Below, piece by piece: positions 46,441 through 54,916 of a stretch of 64,000 nucleotides of DNA (positions are counted from its first letter, which is position 1; every line of letters begins with the position of its first letter). Made by a program: the position numbers and the translations under genes. Under the pieces are notes generated by a model. It was not told the DNA's origin and did not search any database. It worked only from the letters and a program-made list of their open reading frames with translations. The DNA comes from Tropicimonas sp047971885 (lineage in GTDB: Bacteria; Pseudomonadota; Alphaproteobacteria; Rhodobacterales; Rhodobacteraceae), in contig NZ_JBKEAE010000027.1 of the NCBI RefSeq assembly GCF_047971885.1, positions 53,633-117,632 of the forward strand. The letters run 5' to 3'.

Positions 46441-47958
46441 TCAGGCAGGTGGCGCGCGCCGCAGCGACTTGCGGTCGATCTTGCCGTTTCCGGCCCGGGG
46501 CAGGGTGGGCAGGCGGGTGAAGATGCGCGGGCATTTGTATCGCGCCAGCCGTTCGGCGGCGAAGATCTCAAGCGCCTGCGCGTCGAGCGGCACGGCGCTG
46601 GTATAGAACGCCCCGATCACCCGCGTATCGGCCTTTACCTCGATCTCGGCGCAGGCGATTTCGGAAATGTCCGGGTGGGTCGCCAGCACGGCCTCAACCT
46701 CGAGCGGCGAAACCCGGTAGCCGCCGGCGTTCATCATGTCGTCGTCGCGGCCCAGAAAGGAGATGGCGCCGTCGGCCGCCATGACCACGGTATCGCCTGT
46801 GACGAACCACTCGCCGCGGTAGCGCGCGGCGGTATCGCCGGGCGCGTCGAGGTATTCCAGCATCAGTCCCGGGTCGCTGCGATGCACCGCCAGCGTGCCG
46901 GGCGTTCCGCGCGCGACGGGGGCACCGTCGCCGTCCAGAACGGCGAGACGGCGCCCGCGCTGCGGATAGCCGCTTGTCCCCTCGGGAGCGGGGCGGCCGG
47001 GGCTGCCTGACAGGTAGGTCGAAACCTCGGACATGCCGAGCGCCTCGTGCACCACCCGGCCGGTCGCCGCGTGCCAGGCCTTGCGGGTTGCGTCGGGCAG
47101 GCGTTCGCCGGCGGCAAGCCCGTGTCGCAGCTTCGGCAGATCGAGTGCCGGGTGTTCGCGCAGCATCTGGCGATAGACACCGGGAGCGGCGGCGAAAAGC
47201 GTCGCGTCGTGGCGCCTGAGCAGCAGGGGAAGCTGCGCCGGGCTCACCCCGTCGGCGGGGATGAGTGCTGTCGCGCCGATGGCCCAGGGGTCCATCAGCC
47301 CGGTGCCGAGCGTGAAGGTCCAGTTGAAGGCGCCGGCGTGCAGCAGCCGGTCGTCCTCGTGCAGGTCGTACCAGTCGCGCCACATCATCTGCCGCGCCCA
47401 GATCGCGCGGTGCGCGTGGACCACCCCGCGCGGCTGCCCCGAGGTGCCGGAGGTGTAGACGATATAGGCAGGCCGGTTCGGATCGCCCATCGCCGGCGGC
47501 GCCGGCGGGCAGGTCTCCATCTCGCGCAGCGCGAGCGCGGGAAGAACCGGCACGTCGCTCCCTTCGGGCAGCGAGATGTCGGGCGCGGCGATGATGGCGG
47601 CAGGGCGCGTCTCGGCGGCGATGCGGCTGATTTCGGGCACAGTCAGGGCGGCCGAGGCGGGGATGGGGACGATCCCGGCCCAGATCGCGCCGAGATAGGC
47701 GAGCGGAAATTCCACCTCGTTGCCCAGCCGCATCAGCAGCCGGTCGCCGGGTTGCAGCCCGGATTCCATCAGGCCCGCCGCGATCCCCTCGACTGCCTGC
47801 GCCAGCGCACCGTAGCGCCAGCGCGTCGCCCGCGCCGGCGAGACGATGGCAAGCGCGGTCTTGTCGGCCAGTTGCCCGGCCCGGCCCAGCACATGGGCGG
47901 CCATGTTGAAACTGTCGGGCGGCGGAACCGGGCCGCCATCGCGATGGATCGAGGTCAT
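46441..47958 (-). CDS. Acyl-CoA synthetase / AMP-dependent ligase (benzoate-CoA-ligase-like)
   Basis: This 505-aa enzyme activates an organic acid to its CoA thioester through an acyl-AMP. Motifs are YIVYTSGTSGQPRGV (P-loop, about residues 158-172), the adenylation segment FVTGDTVVMAADG and the C-terminal Lys in RAGNGKIDRKSLRR. The start ATG 47958 (MTSIHRDGG) fits family length better than the upstream codon at 47985. It diverges from an Xre-cupin regulator across 78 bases. An aromatic or medium-chain acid is likely, but not resolved. Confidence 0.88.
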   Translation of the reverse strand: MTSIHRDGGPVPPPDSFNMAAHVLGRAGQLADKTALAIVSPARATRWRYGALAQAVEGIAAGLMESGLQPGDRLLMRLGNEVEFPLAYLGAIWAGIVPIPASAALTVPEISRIAAETRPAAIIAAPDISLPEGSDVPVLPALALREMETCPPAPPAMGDPNRPAYIVYTSGTSGQPRGVVHAHRAIWARQMMWRDWYDLHEDDRLLHAGAFNWTFTLGTGLMDPWAIGATALIPADGVSPAQLPLLLRRHDATLFAAAPGVYRQMLREHPALDLPKLRHGLAAGERLPDATRKAWHAATGRVVHEALGMSEVSTYLSGSPGRPAPEGTSGYPQRGRRLAVLDGDGAPVARGTPGTLAVHRSDPGLMLEYLDAPGDTAARYRGEWFVTGDTVVMAADGAISFLGRDDDMMNAGGYRVSPLEVEAVLATHPDISEIACAEIEVKADTRVIGAFYTSAVPLDAQALEIFAAERLARYKCPRIFTRLPTLPRAGNGKIDRKSLRRAPPA

Positions 47959-48036
47959 GCCAACCGGTACGAAACCGGAGCGCATCTGGCAAGCGGCGCC
48001 ATTGCACGAGGCTTTGCCGCGCCCTAGAAGAACGCC

Positions 48037-48672
48037 ATGTCAGAACACGTCCAGCAGACCGACCCCCGATCCCTGATCCGCATCGCCCGCGAGGCCGGCG
48101 GTCCGGCCGAGGTGCAGGCGCTCGATCTCGGCGAACGGGTGCGGGCGCTGCGCAAGGCCAAGGGCTGGACGCTGGAACAGGCCGCCGGGCAGGCGGGGCT
48201 GGCGCGTTCGACCCTGTCGAAGATCGAGAACGGCCAGATGTCGCCCACCTATGAGGCGCTTAAGAAACTGGCCGAGGGGCTGAAGATCTCGGTGCCGCAG
48301 CTTTTCACGCCGCCCGCGCAGTCCGGCGCCAACGGCCGGCTTTCGCTGACCACAGCAGGCGAGGGCGCGGCGCATGCCACCGCCACCTACGAGCACGAGC
48401 TTCTGGCCGGGAACCTGACCGGCAAGAAGATGCTGCCCTACCGGGCGCGAATCCGTGCCCGCGCGATGGAGGAGTTCGACGGCTGGGTCCGCCACGAGGG
48501 CGAGGAGTTCCTGCTGGTGCTGACCGGCGTGATCCGTCTCTATACCGAGTTCTACGCCCCCGTTGAACTGCGCCGGGGCGACAGCGCCTATTACGACGCG
48601 ACGATGGGCCACAACGTGGTCTCGGTCAGCCAGGAGGACGCCACGATCCTCTGGGTGACGGCCCTGACCTGA
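48037..48672 (+). CDS. Xre-family regulator with C-terminal cupin domain
   Basis: This 211-aa protein has an Xre helix-turn-helix at about residues 30-85 (LEQAAGQAGLARSTLSKIENGQMSPTYE) and a cupin sensor domain at 135-210 (EGEEFLLVLTGVIRLYTEFYAPVELRRGDSAYYD). Such proteins sense a small ligand or metal and control a neighbouring operon. Here it diverges from the acyl-CoA synthetase, its most likely target. Confidence 0.92.
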   Translation: MSEHVQQTDPRSLIRIAREAGGPAEVQALDLGERVRALRKAKGWTLEQAAGQAGLARSTLSKIENGQMSPTYEALKKLAEGLKISVPQLFTPPAQSGANGRLSLTTAGEGAAHATATYEHELLAGNLTGKKMLPYRARIRARAMEEFDGWVRHEGEEFLLVLTGVIRLYTEFYAPVELRRGDSAYYDATMGHNVVSVSQEDATILWVTALT

Positions 48673-48740
48673 CCGGCGGTCTTCACTTTGTCGTGCCGTC
48701 ACAACGAACGCCCGTTCGGTGCGCTACTGCGAGGAAGCGG

Positions 48741-48799
48741 CCGCCCGTGCGGGCGGTCGGCCGCCGGCCCGGCGGGGCTGACGCCCCTTGTTCCGGGCC
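48741..48799. terminator. Compound GC hairpins between convergent genes
   Basis: CCGCCC-GTGC-GGGCGG at 48741-48756 is a six-pair hairpin. A larger one follows: GGCCCGG at 48766-48772 pairs with CCGGGCC at 48793-48799, enclosing GGGGC-TGAC-GCCCC. These lie between the stops of the Xre-cupin gene and the convergent TetR gene. They are probably bidirectional transcription ends without T-tracts. Confidence 0.5.
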
Positions 48800-48930
48800 G
48801 GGGCTGACCTTCGAACGGCAGCTTTGCCCCGCACAGCCACCATTCTCGTTGCGTGCGGCGAAGGCCCGCATGCAGTCGCATGTGCCGGGCGTGCGTTGGG
48901 TGGCGTGCAACGACATATGCAACCGCCCGG

Positions 48931-49548
48931 TCATTCGTCGGGCGGGATCAGGCCCAGTCCGCGCAGGTAGATACCGATCCCGCTTTCCAGAAGTTCCTCG
49001 GGCGGGAACAGGCTGCGTCCGCTCGGGGTTCCGCGTGCGAACAGCTCGACCACCCCGTGGCACAGCGCCAGGATATGGGCCGAGACCATCTGCGGTGGCG
49101 GGCGCCGGTCGGGGGGAAGGCGCAGAAGCAGATCCCCGGCCGCGCGTTCGAACACCTGCGTGGCGCGGTGCGAGGCGGCGGCGAGTTCGGGGCTGTCCTG
49201 CAGCGACAGACCGCTTTCGAACATCGCCTGATAATAGCCGGGGTATTTGCGGGCGAACGCCAGATAGGCCCGGCCCGTCGCCTCGAAGCTCGCCAGCGCC
49301 GAGGGCTGGCCCTTCTGGAAGGCGAAATCCATCAGATCGGTGAAGATGTCGAATCCCTGCAGGGCGATGGCGGCGATCAGGTCGTCGCGCCCCTGAAAAT
49401 GCCGGTAGACCGCCGCCGGCGTGACGCCGGCGACCTTGGCCGCTTCCGAAAGCGTGAAACCCTGCGGGCCCTTCTCCTCGATCAGCTTCAGCGCGGCGTC
49501 GATCAGCGCCTGCCGGAGGTTCCCGTGGTGGTAGCCCCGTTTAGGCAT
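48931..49548 (-). CDS. TetR-family regulator next to ppk2
   Basis: This 205-aa regulator has an N-terminal TetR helix-turn-helix (RQALIDAALKLIEEKGPQGFTLSEAAKVAGVTPAAVYRHF, residues 12-51) and a helical WHG-like C-terminal domain. Its start lies eight bases inside the end of ppk2, so the two are cotranscribed and coupled. It could control ppk2 itself or a distant lipid or polymer gene. The ligand is unknown. Confidence 0.92.
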   Translation of the reverse strand: MPKRGYHHGNLRQALIDAALKLIEEKGPQGFTLSEAAKVAGVTPAAVYRHFQGRDDLIAAIALQGFDIFTDLMDFAFQKGQPSALASFEATGRAYLAFARKYPGYYQAMFESGLSLQDSPELAAASHRATQVFERAAGDLLLRLPPDRRPPPQMVSAHILALCHGVVELFARGTPSGRSLFPPEELLESGIGIYLRGLGLIPPDE

Positions 49549-50413
49549 GAATCAGGGCAGGACCTCCGCAGATCTGCGTGTCGGGCGTGCCGACGACCTT
49601 TTCCTTCTTGCCGTCGTATTCGATCTGGCTCAGCACCAGCTTGATGCTCTCGATACGGGCGCGGCGCTTGTCGTCGGCGCGGATCACCGTCCACGGGGCA
49701 TAGATCTCGTGCGAAAGGTGCAGCGTTTCCGAAATCGCCTCGGAATATTCCTCCCAGTAGTTCAGGCCGTCGACGTCGATCTGCGACAGCTTCCACTGTT
49801 TCAGCGGATCGCTTTCGCGCGACAGCATGCGGTTGAGCTGTTCGGCCTGGCTGATGTTGAGCCAGATCTTGAACAGGCGGATGCCGTCCTCGACCAGCAG
49901 TTTCTCGAAATCGGGCAATTGCTTGAAAAAGGCCTGGCGCTCGGTATCGGTGCAGAAACCGAAGACCTTTTCCACCACGCCGCGGTTGTACCACGAACGG
50001 TCGAACAGGCAGATTTCGCCGCCCGCCGGCATCTGCTCGACATAGCGCTGGAAATACCATTGCCGCGCCTCGCGGTTGGTCGGTGCCGACAGGGCGACCA
50101 CCCGCGCCGAACGGGGGTTCATGTGCTCCATGAAACGCTTGATGGCACCGCCCTTGCCGGCGGTGTCGCGCCCCTCGAAGACCACCGCGATCCGCTCGCC
50201 GACGCGGTGCGCCCATGCCTGAAGCTTTACCAGTTCGATCTGCAGCTTGAGCAGTGTCTCCTCGTATTCGTCCTTGTCCAGCCGCGAATCGTAGGGATAG
50301 CCGAAGTTGAGGATCGGCTTGCCGCTACCTTCCTTGATCGCCTCGCGGACCGAAGCGGGGGCCTTTTTCTTGTAAAAGGCGCTGATCGCGCCATTGAACG
50401 GCAGACTCGACAT
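49541..50413 (-). CDS. ppk2: Polyphosphate kinase 2
   Basis: PPK2 transfers phosphate between polyphosphate and nucleoside diphosphates or monophosphates. The 290-aa protein has the Walker A loop GRDTAGKGGA (residues 81-90), the lid motif DRSWYNRGVVE and KIWLNISQAEQ. The length fits single-domain PPK2 of class I type. It precedes and overlaps a TetR gene. Its upstream gap to metA is 155 bases. Confidence 0.95.
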   Translation of the reverse strand: MSSLPFNGAISAFYKKKAPASVREAIKEGSGKPILNFGYPYDSRLDKDEYEETLLKLQIELVKLQAWAHRVGERIAVVFEGRDTAGKGGAIKRFMEHMNPRSARVVALSAPTNREARQWYFQRYVEQMPAGGEICLFDRSWYNRGVVEKVFGFCTDTERQAFFKQLPDFEKLLVEDGIRLFKIWLNISQAEQLNRMLSRESDPLKQWKLSQIDVDGLNYWEEYSEAISETLHLSHEIYAPWTVIRADDKRRARIESIKLVLSQIEYDGKKEKVVGTPDTQICGGPALIHA

Positions 50414-50568
50414 GGAACCTCCTCACTCTTCGCGGCCACTGCGCAGTATGTCGGGCGCTGCAGTTCAGCGCAATCCGGCCGGTTCCGCAGCGCGACCAAT
50501 CGCTGCAACCGTTGCATCCGGGGCGGGGTGATGCCCCGGTGCCAGGGTAACCGGGTATCCGCCGCCTG

Positions 50569-51507
50569 CTACCGCTCGGGAAAGTACCGCCCGGTGCCGA
50601 TCGCCGCCATGTCGAACGGGGTCGACTGGTAGATCTCGTTGAGCCAGTTGCCGTAGAGAAGATGGGCATGGCTGCGCCAGCGGTTGGTCGGTATCTCGTG
50701 CGGGTCGTCGTGCGGATAATAGTTGACCGGCACGTTGATGGGTTTGCCGGCCGCGACGTCGCGGTCGTACTCCTCCTTGAGCGTGCCGCTGTCGTATTCG
50801 AAGTGGTTGAACATGTAGAGCGCCCGGTGGTCCGGGTCCTCGATCAGTGCCGGGCCGGTCTCGTCCGAGGAGATCAGCGGGATCAGGCCGGGCTGCGCCT
50901 CGACCTCGTCCTGCCGGACCTCGGTCCAGCGGCTGACCGGCATCAGCAGATCGTCGGAAAACCCACGCAGATAGGGTGAGGCAGGGGCAAGATTCTGGTG
51001 CCGGATACAGCCGAAGGCCTTGTGGTCGAGCAGGTACTTCCGCACCCCGTGGAAGTGGTACAGCATCGCCATCCCCCCCCAGCAGACGCCGAAGGTCGAA
51101 TGTACGTTGCTCTGGGTCCAGTCGAAAATGCGCCTCAACTCGTCCCAGTAGGTCACCTCGTCATAGGGCAGGTGTTCGATCGGGGCGCCGGTGATGATCA
51201 GACCGTCGAACTTCTCGTCCGTCAGGTCGGTCCACGGGCGATAGAACTCCTCCATGTGTTCAGCGGCGGTGTTTCTGGTCTCGTGCGACGAGATGCGGAT
51301 AAGCTGAAAGTCGATCTGAAGCGGCGTCGCGCCGATCAGCCGGGCAAATTGCGTTTCGGTCTGGATCTTCTTCGGCATCAGGTTCAGCAGACCGATGCGG
51401 ATCGGGCGGATGTCCTGCCGTTCCGCGCGCCCTTCACCCATGACCATCACGCCTTCGTTCTGAAGAACGTCGAAGGCGGGCAGGTTTTCGGGCAGGGTGA
51501 TGGGCAT
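50569..51507 (-). CDS. metA: Homoserine O-acyltransferase (predicted acetyltransferase)
   Basis: MetA acylates homoserine as the first step of methionine synthesis. The 312-aa protein has catalytic Cys142 (STFGVCWGGMAM), and the His and Glu of FNHFEYD. Residue 111 is Glu (GAPIEHL). In MetA family work, Glu at this place marks acetyl-CoA use while Gly marks succinyl-CoA. O-acetylhomoserine is therefore the predicted product. The 104-base leader shows a small hairpin (CGCTT-GAG-AAGCG) but no SAM riboswitch that I recognise. Confidence 0.95.
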   Translation of the reverse strand: MPITLPENLPAFDVLQNEGVMVMGEGRAERQDIRPIRIGLLNLMPKKIQTETQFARLIGATPLQIDFQLIRISSHETRNTAAEHMEEFYRPWTDLTDEKFDGLIITGAPIEHLPYDEVTYWDELRRIFDWTQSNVHSTFGVCWGGMAMLYHFHGVRKYLLDHKAFGCIRHQNLAPASPYLRGFSDDLLMPVSRWTEVRQDEVEAQPGLIPLISSDETGPALIEDPDHRALYMFNHFEYDSGTLKEEYDRDVAAGKPINVPVNYYPHDDPHEIPTNRWRSHAHLLYGNWLNEIYQSTPFDMAAIGTGRYFPER

Positions 51508-51611
51508 TTTCGTCGTCCTTGTGGGTTGTCCCTGTGAATGAGAGCGCAGAGATATGCCACCCGGCCGCGCTTCTCAAGCGGTGCGGTGCCGCAGCCGACG
51601 GTGCCGGATTG

Positions 51612-52490
51612 CTACCTCTGCCGATCTATCGCGCGGCCGATCAGGTCGATGAGCGCCTCCGGACCGGAAGCCGCGGCCATCTCGTCGGCATGGATGCTGA
51701 CCCCCCAGTTGCGTGCCATCGCCGCATAGGCGGGCTGGCGCGCCGCCAGCGCCCGGCCATAGGCGAAACGGACAAAGGCGTCGGGGTCCACCGCATCTCC
51801 GGCAACGCCGGTCTCGGCCAGAAACGCTTCCCAGCAGGCGGTGGTAAATTCTGCCCGGTAACACATCGGCTTCGGTGCCCTGTCGAAGCGCCGGATCAGT
51901 TCCTGCCGGTGATTTTCCGACCCCTCGATCCAGATCATCAGCATGGTGTCCGAAAGCGCCCGCATGAGCGCGTCTTCGGGATCGTCCGGATCGACCACCT
52001 CGCAGATCGAGCCGCCCGAATCGCAGACGAAATTGGGATAGCCGTAAAGCTCCTGTGCGCGTTCGATGAACCGCGGCGCGTCGAGCAGGGCGGCAACCTC
52101 GGCGGTGGCGTGCTGATCCTGCCGCTTGCGATATTCACCGATCGGCAGGCCGCCCTTTGCCGGATCGCCCGGCTTGCCGAGGTATTGCGACAGCGGCGCG
52201 AGGTTGTTGAAGGTGATGTTCGAGGCGATGTAGATCGAATCCGACATCAGCAGTTCGCGCAGGCGCGGCACCTTCATCGCGGCGCGCTTGAATTCGTCCG
52301 AGATCAGTTCGCCCATGTAGCGCGTGCCGATACGGTAGTCGGCGGAATAGTGAAACCACGCGCCGCTCGCCCGCAGCATGTTCGAGACATGCGTCTTGCC
52401 GAGACCCGACATGCCGAAAAGCAGGATCCGCTTGCGGGGGGCGGCGCGCCACGATTCCGAGTCAGGATATAGAAGCGGTGCAAAACTCAT
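51612..52490 (-). CDS. Conserved P-loop ATPase-like protein of unknown role
   Basis: The 292-aa product has a Walker A motif GMSGLGKT at residues 26-33, after a hydrophobic strand RKRILLF. Later features are SADYRIGTRYMGE, a Walker B-like strand FVCDSGGSICEV and an acidic run DPDDPEDAL. It looks like a soluble NTPase or kinase and I cannot name it. Start 52490 (MSFAPLLYPD) is chosen because the upstream 110 codons have no protein character. It lies after fadL with a terminator-like hairpin between. Confidence 0.75.
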   Translation of the reverse strand: MSFAPLLYPDSESWRAAPRKRILLFGMSGLGKTHVSNMLRASGAWFHYSADYRIGTRYMGELISDEFKRAAMKVPRLRELLMSDSIYIASNITFNNLAPLSQYLGKPGDPAKGGLPIGEYRKRQDQHATAEVAALLDAPRFIERAQELYGYPNFVCDSGGSICEVVDPDDPEDALMRALSDTMLMIWIEGSENHRQELIRRFDRAPKPMCYRAEFTTACWEAFLAETGVAGDAVDPDAFVRFAYGRALAARQPAYAAMARNWGVSIHADEMAAASGPEALIDLIGRAIDRQR

Positions 52491-52557
52491 GGGCGTGTCG
52501 TATCCGCGGCGGGGGCGATCTTCCAGCGCATTTTCCCCCGCCTCCGGCGAAGCCGGT

Positions 52558-52580
52558 CCGGCGGCAGGGTCTGCCGCCGG
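52558..52580. terminator. Hairpin terminator after the FadL-like gene
   Basis: CCGGCGGCAG at 52558-52567 pairs perfectly with CTGCCGCCGG at 52571-52580 around three bases, giving ten pairs. It begins 16 bases after the fadL-like stop on the minus strand. A second overlapping GC hairpin follows. It probably ends the porin transcript ahead of the P-loop gene. Confidence 0.65.
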
Positions 52581-52596
52581 TCGTGCATTGTCCGGA

Positions 52597-53826
52597 TCAG
52601 AAGTTGTAGCCGATCCGCACGCCGAACGAGGTTGCCGTGTTGTCGCTGAAATCGGCCCGTTTGGTATCGGGCGTTCCGGTTTCGGCATAGGCATCGCCAA
52701 GCCAGGTGTGCCGGGCCCCGGCGCTGATGGTAAAGGCGTCCATCGTGTAGGAGGCGCCGAGCGTGACCGCGAAATGCCCCGTGGTCGGCGACAGCGGCGA
52801 GACCAGCCTGTCGCCCGCATCCTCGTAGCTCATCGCCACCGATCCGGCCCACTGCTCGTTGAAGCGCCGCGCCACGCCAAGCGCATAGGTCGTCGTATCC
52901 TCAAGGTCGACCAGACCATCGCCCGTGTAGTTCGTGAACAGTTCGGGGTCGATCCTGAATGCGCTCCAGTCGACCCAGCGAACCGAGCCGAACAGCAGCG
53001 TATCGGCGGCAATGCCGGTGCGAAACTCCAGATTGACCGATTGCGGGGTCTTGACCTCGGTTTCCGATTTCCCGTTGAGTGCAGGCCCGACTATCGGAGC
53101 CCCGGCAAAACCGATCAGCACATCCGGGCCGGATTCGGTCGTGTCCATGGTGTGGGTGATCTCGGAATTGTAGGTCAGCGATATCCGGGCGGCGATTTCG
53201 GGGATCTCGAAGGCGCCGCCGATCACGTATCCATAGGCTGTATCGCCGTCGAGATCGACGTCGTAGCCGTTCACCGTGCCGCGCGGCCCGCCCAGTTCGA
53301 CCGGGATATAGGGGGCGTCGGCGGGGTTGGGGCCATAAGCCAGCCCGCTCAGTGAAATCTCGCCATCGATCCGCTGCGCCCGGATGCCGCCATGCACGCT
53401 CCAGCGGTCGTTGAACCTGTAACGCAGATATGCGGTGAGCGCATGCGTATCGGCCAGGGCCGAGGTGCCGCCCAGTTCGGTGGCATAGGCGTTGCCGCCA
53501 TAGTCGACGTCCGCGCCATAGGGCTGTTCGTAGATCAGCGCCAGCGACCATTGATCGTTGAGGTCGACCTTGTACGCGGCACCGATGGAATTGAAGGCAT
53601 TGCCGATGTCGTAGGACGAACCGCCCGAAAGAAATGGCGCGATGCCCACACCGGACCCGTCCACTGACGGCCATGTCCGGCCGAAGGCAAGCTCCAGATA
53701 GCCGCCGTTGGCGCCGCCCGGCTCGAAGAGCGGCTGGATCGGCTGGCCGGTCCGGTCCAGCCCGCCGGCAAGGGCGCCGGTCGCCGCCGTCGCAATCAGA
53801 GATACACTCGCAACAAGACGTTTCAT
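52597..53826 (-). CDS. FadL/OmpP1-family outer-membrane transport protein
   Basis: This 409-aa protein has a signal peptide (MKRLVASVSLIATAATGALAG) and alternating beta-strand sequence that ends in the outer-membrane signature GVRIGYNF with terminal Phe. The N-terminal part with QPIQPLFEPGGANGGYLELAFG is the plug region of FadL-type channels, which take up long-chain fatty acids or aromatic hydrocarbons. The start ATG 53826 gives a clean signal peptide. It stands alone between hairpins and has a palindrome upstream. Confidence 0.88.
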   Translation of the reverse strand: MKRLVASVSLIATAATGALAGGLDRTGQPIQPLFEPGGANGGYLELAFGRTWPSVDGSGVGIAPFLSGGSSYDIGNAFNSIGAAYKVDLNDQWSLALIYEQPYGADVDYGGNAYATELGGTSALADTHALTAYLRYRFNDRWSVHGGIRAQRIDGEISLSGLAYGPNPADAPYIPVELGGPRGTVNGYDVDLDGDTAYGYVIGGAFEIPEIAARISLTYNSEITHTMDTTESGPDVLIGFAGAPIVGPALNGKSETEVKTPQSVNLEFRTGIAADTLLFGSVRWVDWSAFRIDPELFTNYTGDGLVDLEDTTTYALGVARRFNEQWAGSVAMSYEDAGDRLVSPLSPTTGHFAVTLGASYTMDAFTISAGARHTWLGDAYAETGTPDTKRADFSDNTATSFGVRIGYNF

Positions 53827-53922
53827 CTTTCCCTCCCCTGAAGACATGCAGAACTCGGCACCTGTCCCTCCGCCGATTGTTTCCGCTCTTGCAACTGAAA
53901 CCCTAGGAATTCCTTGGCGGCG

Positions 53923-53938
53923 GCGTCAATTTTGACGC
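53923..53938. promoter_or_regulatory. Inverted repeat upstream of the FadL-like gene
   Basis: GCGTCAATTTTGACGC has perfect seven-base arms and a two-base centre. It lies about 100 bases upstream of the porin ATG and 55 past the stop of the exporter gene. The tiny centre argues for a protein-binding site rather than a terminator. The binding protein is unknown. Confidence 0.5.
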
Positions 53939-53992
53939 ACCGTCACAGCAGGGCAACAGCTTTGTGGCGCTCCGGGATGCAACTGGAAGTTG

Positions 53993-54874
53993 TCAGATGG
54001 ACCTGTGTTTCGCGCTTCGCATGCTGTCGCGGATATTCAGCCAGTTGGCGAGGAAAATTACCGCCGCGCCGAGAATCATCGTCGCGTCGATCGGTTCGGC
54101 GTAGAAAACCGCGCCGACAATGGCCAGCACCGGCAGGCGCAGGAAGTCCATCGGCATGACGATGGCCGCCGGGGCGAGCGACAGCGCGGTCGAAAGGCAG
54201 AAATGCGCCGAAAGCCCGGTCGCCCCGATCAGGACCAGCCACGGTACCGAACGCGCGGCGGGCAGGGCGATATCGCCATCGGCGGCGGCACCGAGAAACC
54301 CCATGACGGCCTGCATCAGCGCCAGCCAGAACATGATGCAGGTGATGGTTGCCGTGCGCGAAAGCTTGCGGGTGAACAGCGCCGATGCGGCGAAACAGAT
54401 GGCCGATGCGGCGGCGGCCATCATCGGCGGGCTGATGTTGCCAGCTTCGGGGCGCACCACCATCAGCACGCCGGCAAAGCCGACGACCGCGGCAATCGCG
54501 TTCACCGGGGTCAGCCGCTCGCCGAGAACCAGCGGTGCCAGCAGCGCGACCCAGATCGGCGAGGTAAACTCCAGCGCCATGACCTGCGCCAGCGGTATCA
54601 GGGCGAGGGCGTAGAACCACAGGTTCTGGCCGGTGAAATGGCACAGGTTGCGCACGAAATGCAGCCCGAACTGGCGTGAATTGACCTGACGCAGCGCGCC
54701 GGTGCTGCCGGCGACGACCAGAACGATCGAAAAGCTGACCAGCGAGCGATAGAACAGGATCTCGAAGGTATCGTGGTCGAACGAGACCTCGCGCCCCGCT
54801 ACCGCCATCAGCGAGAACGAGGCGATGGCGCCGGCCATCCACAAGGCCGCAAGCATGACGTTACGCTGAAACAC
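53993..54874 (-). CDS. EamA/DMT-family transporter
   Basis: This 293-aa inner-membrane protein has ten predicted helices arranged as two EamA repeats (FTSPIWVALLAPLVLGERLTPVNAIAAVVGFAGVLMV in the first, a matching AEPIDATMILGAAVIFLANW in the second). Such proteins export metabolites or amino acids. The start may be M1 or the nearby M7. It is on the same strand as the porin gene, but 166 bases separate them. Confidence 0.9.
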   Translation of the reverse strand: MFQRNVMLAALWMAGAIASFSLMAVAGREVSFDHDTFEILFYRSLVSFSIVLVVAGSTGALRQVNSRQFGLHFVRNLCHFTGQNLWFYALALIPLAQVMALEFTSPIWVALLAPLVLGERLTPVNAIAAVVGFAGVLMVVRPEAGNISPPMMAAAASAICFAASALFTRKLSRTATITCIMFWLALMQAVMGFLGAAADGDIALPAARSVPWLVLIGATGLSAHFCLSTALSLAPAAIVMPMDFLRLPVLAIVGAVFYAEPIDATMILGAAVIFLANWLNIRDSMRSAKHRSI

Positions 54875-54916
54875 AGATCTGCCCTCTCGTCGCTGTCGAT
54901 TTCCGCGCCCCGGCGT

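Noticed and set aside
51508..51611. A SAM-responsive riboswitch in the metA leader
   Set aside because: Only a short CGCTT/AAGCG hairpin is visible; the conserved SAM-II or SAM/SAH core sequences were not found by eye.
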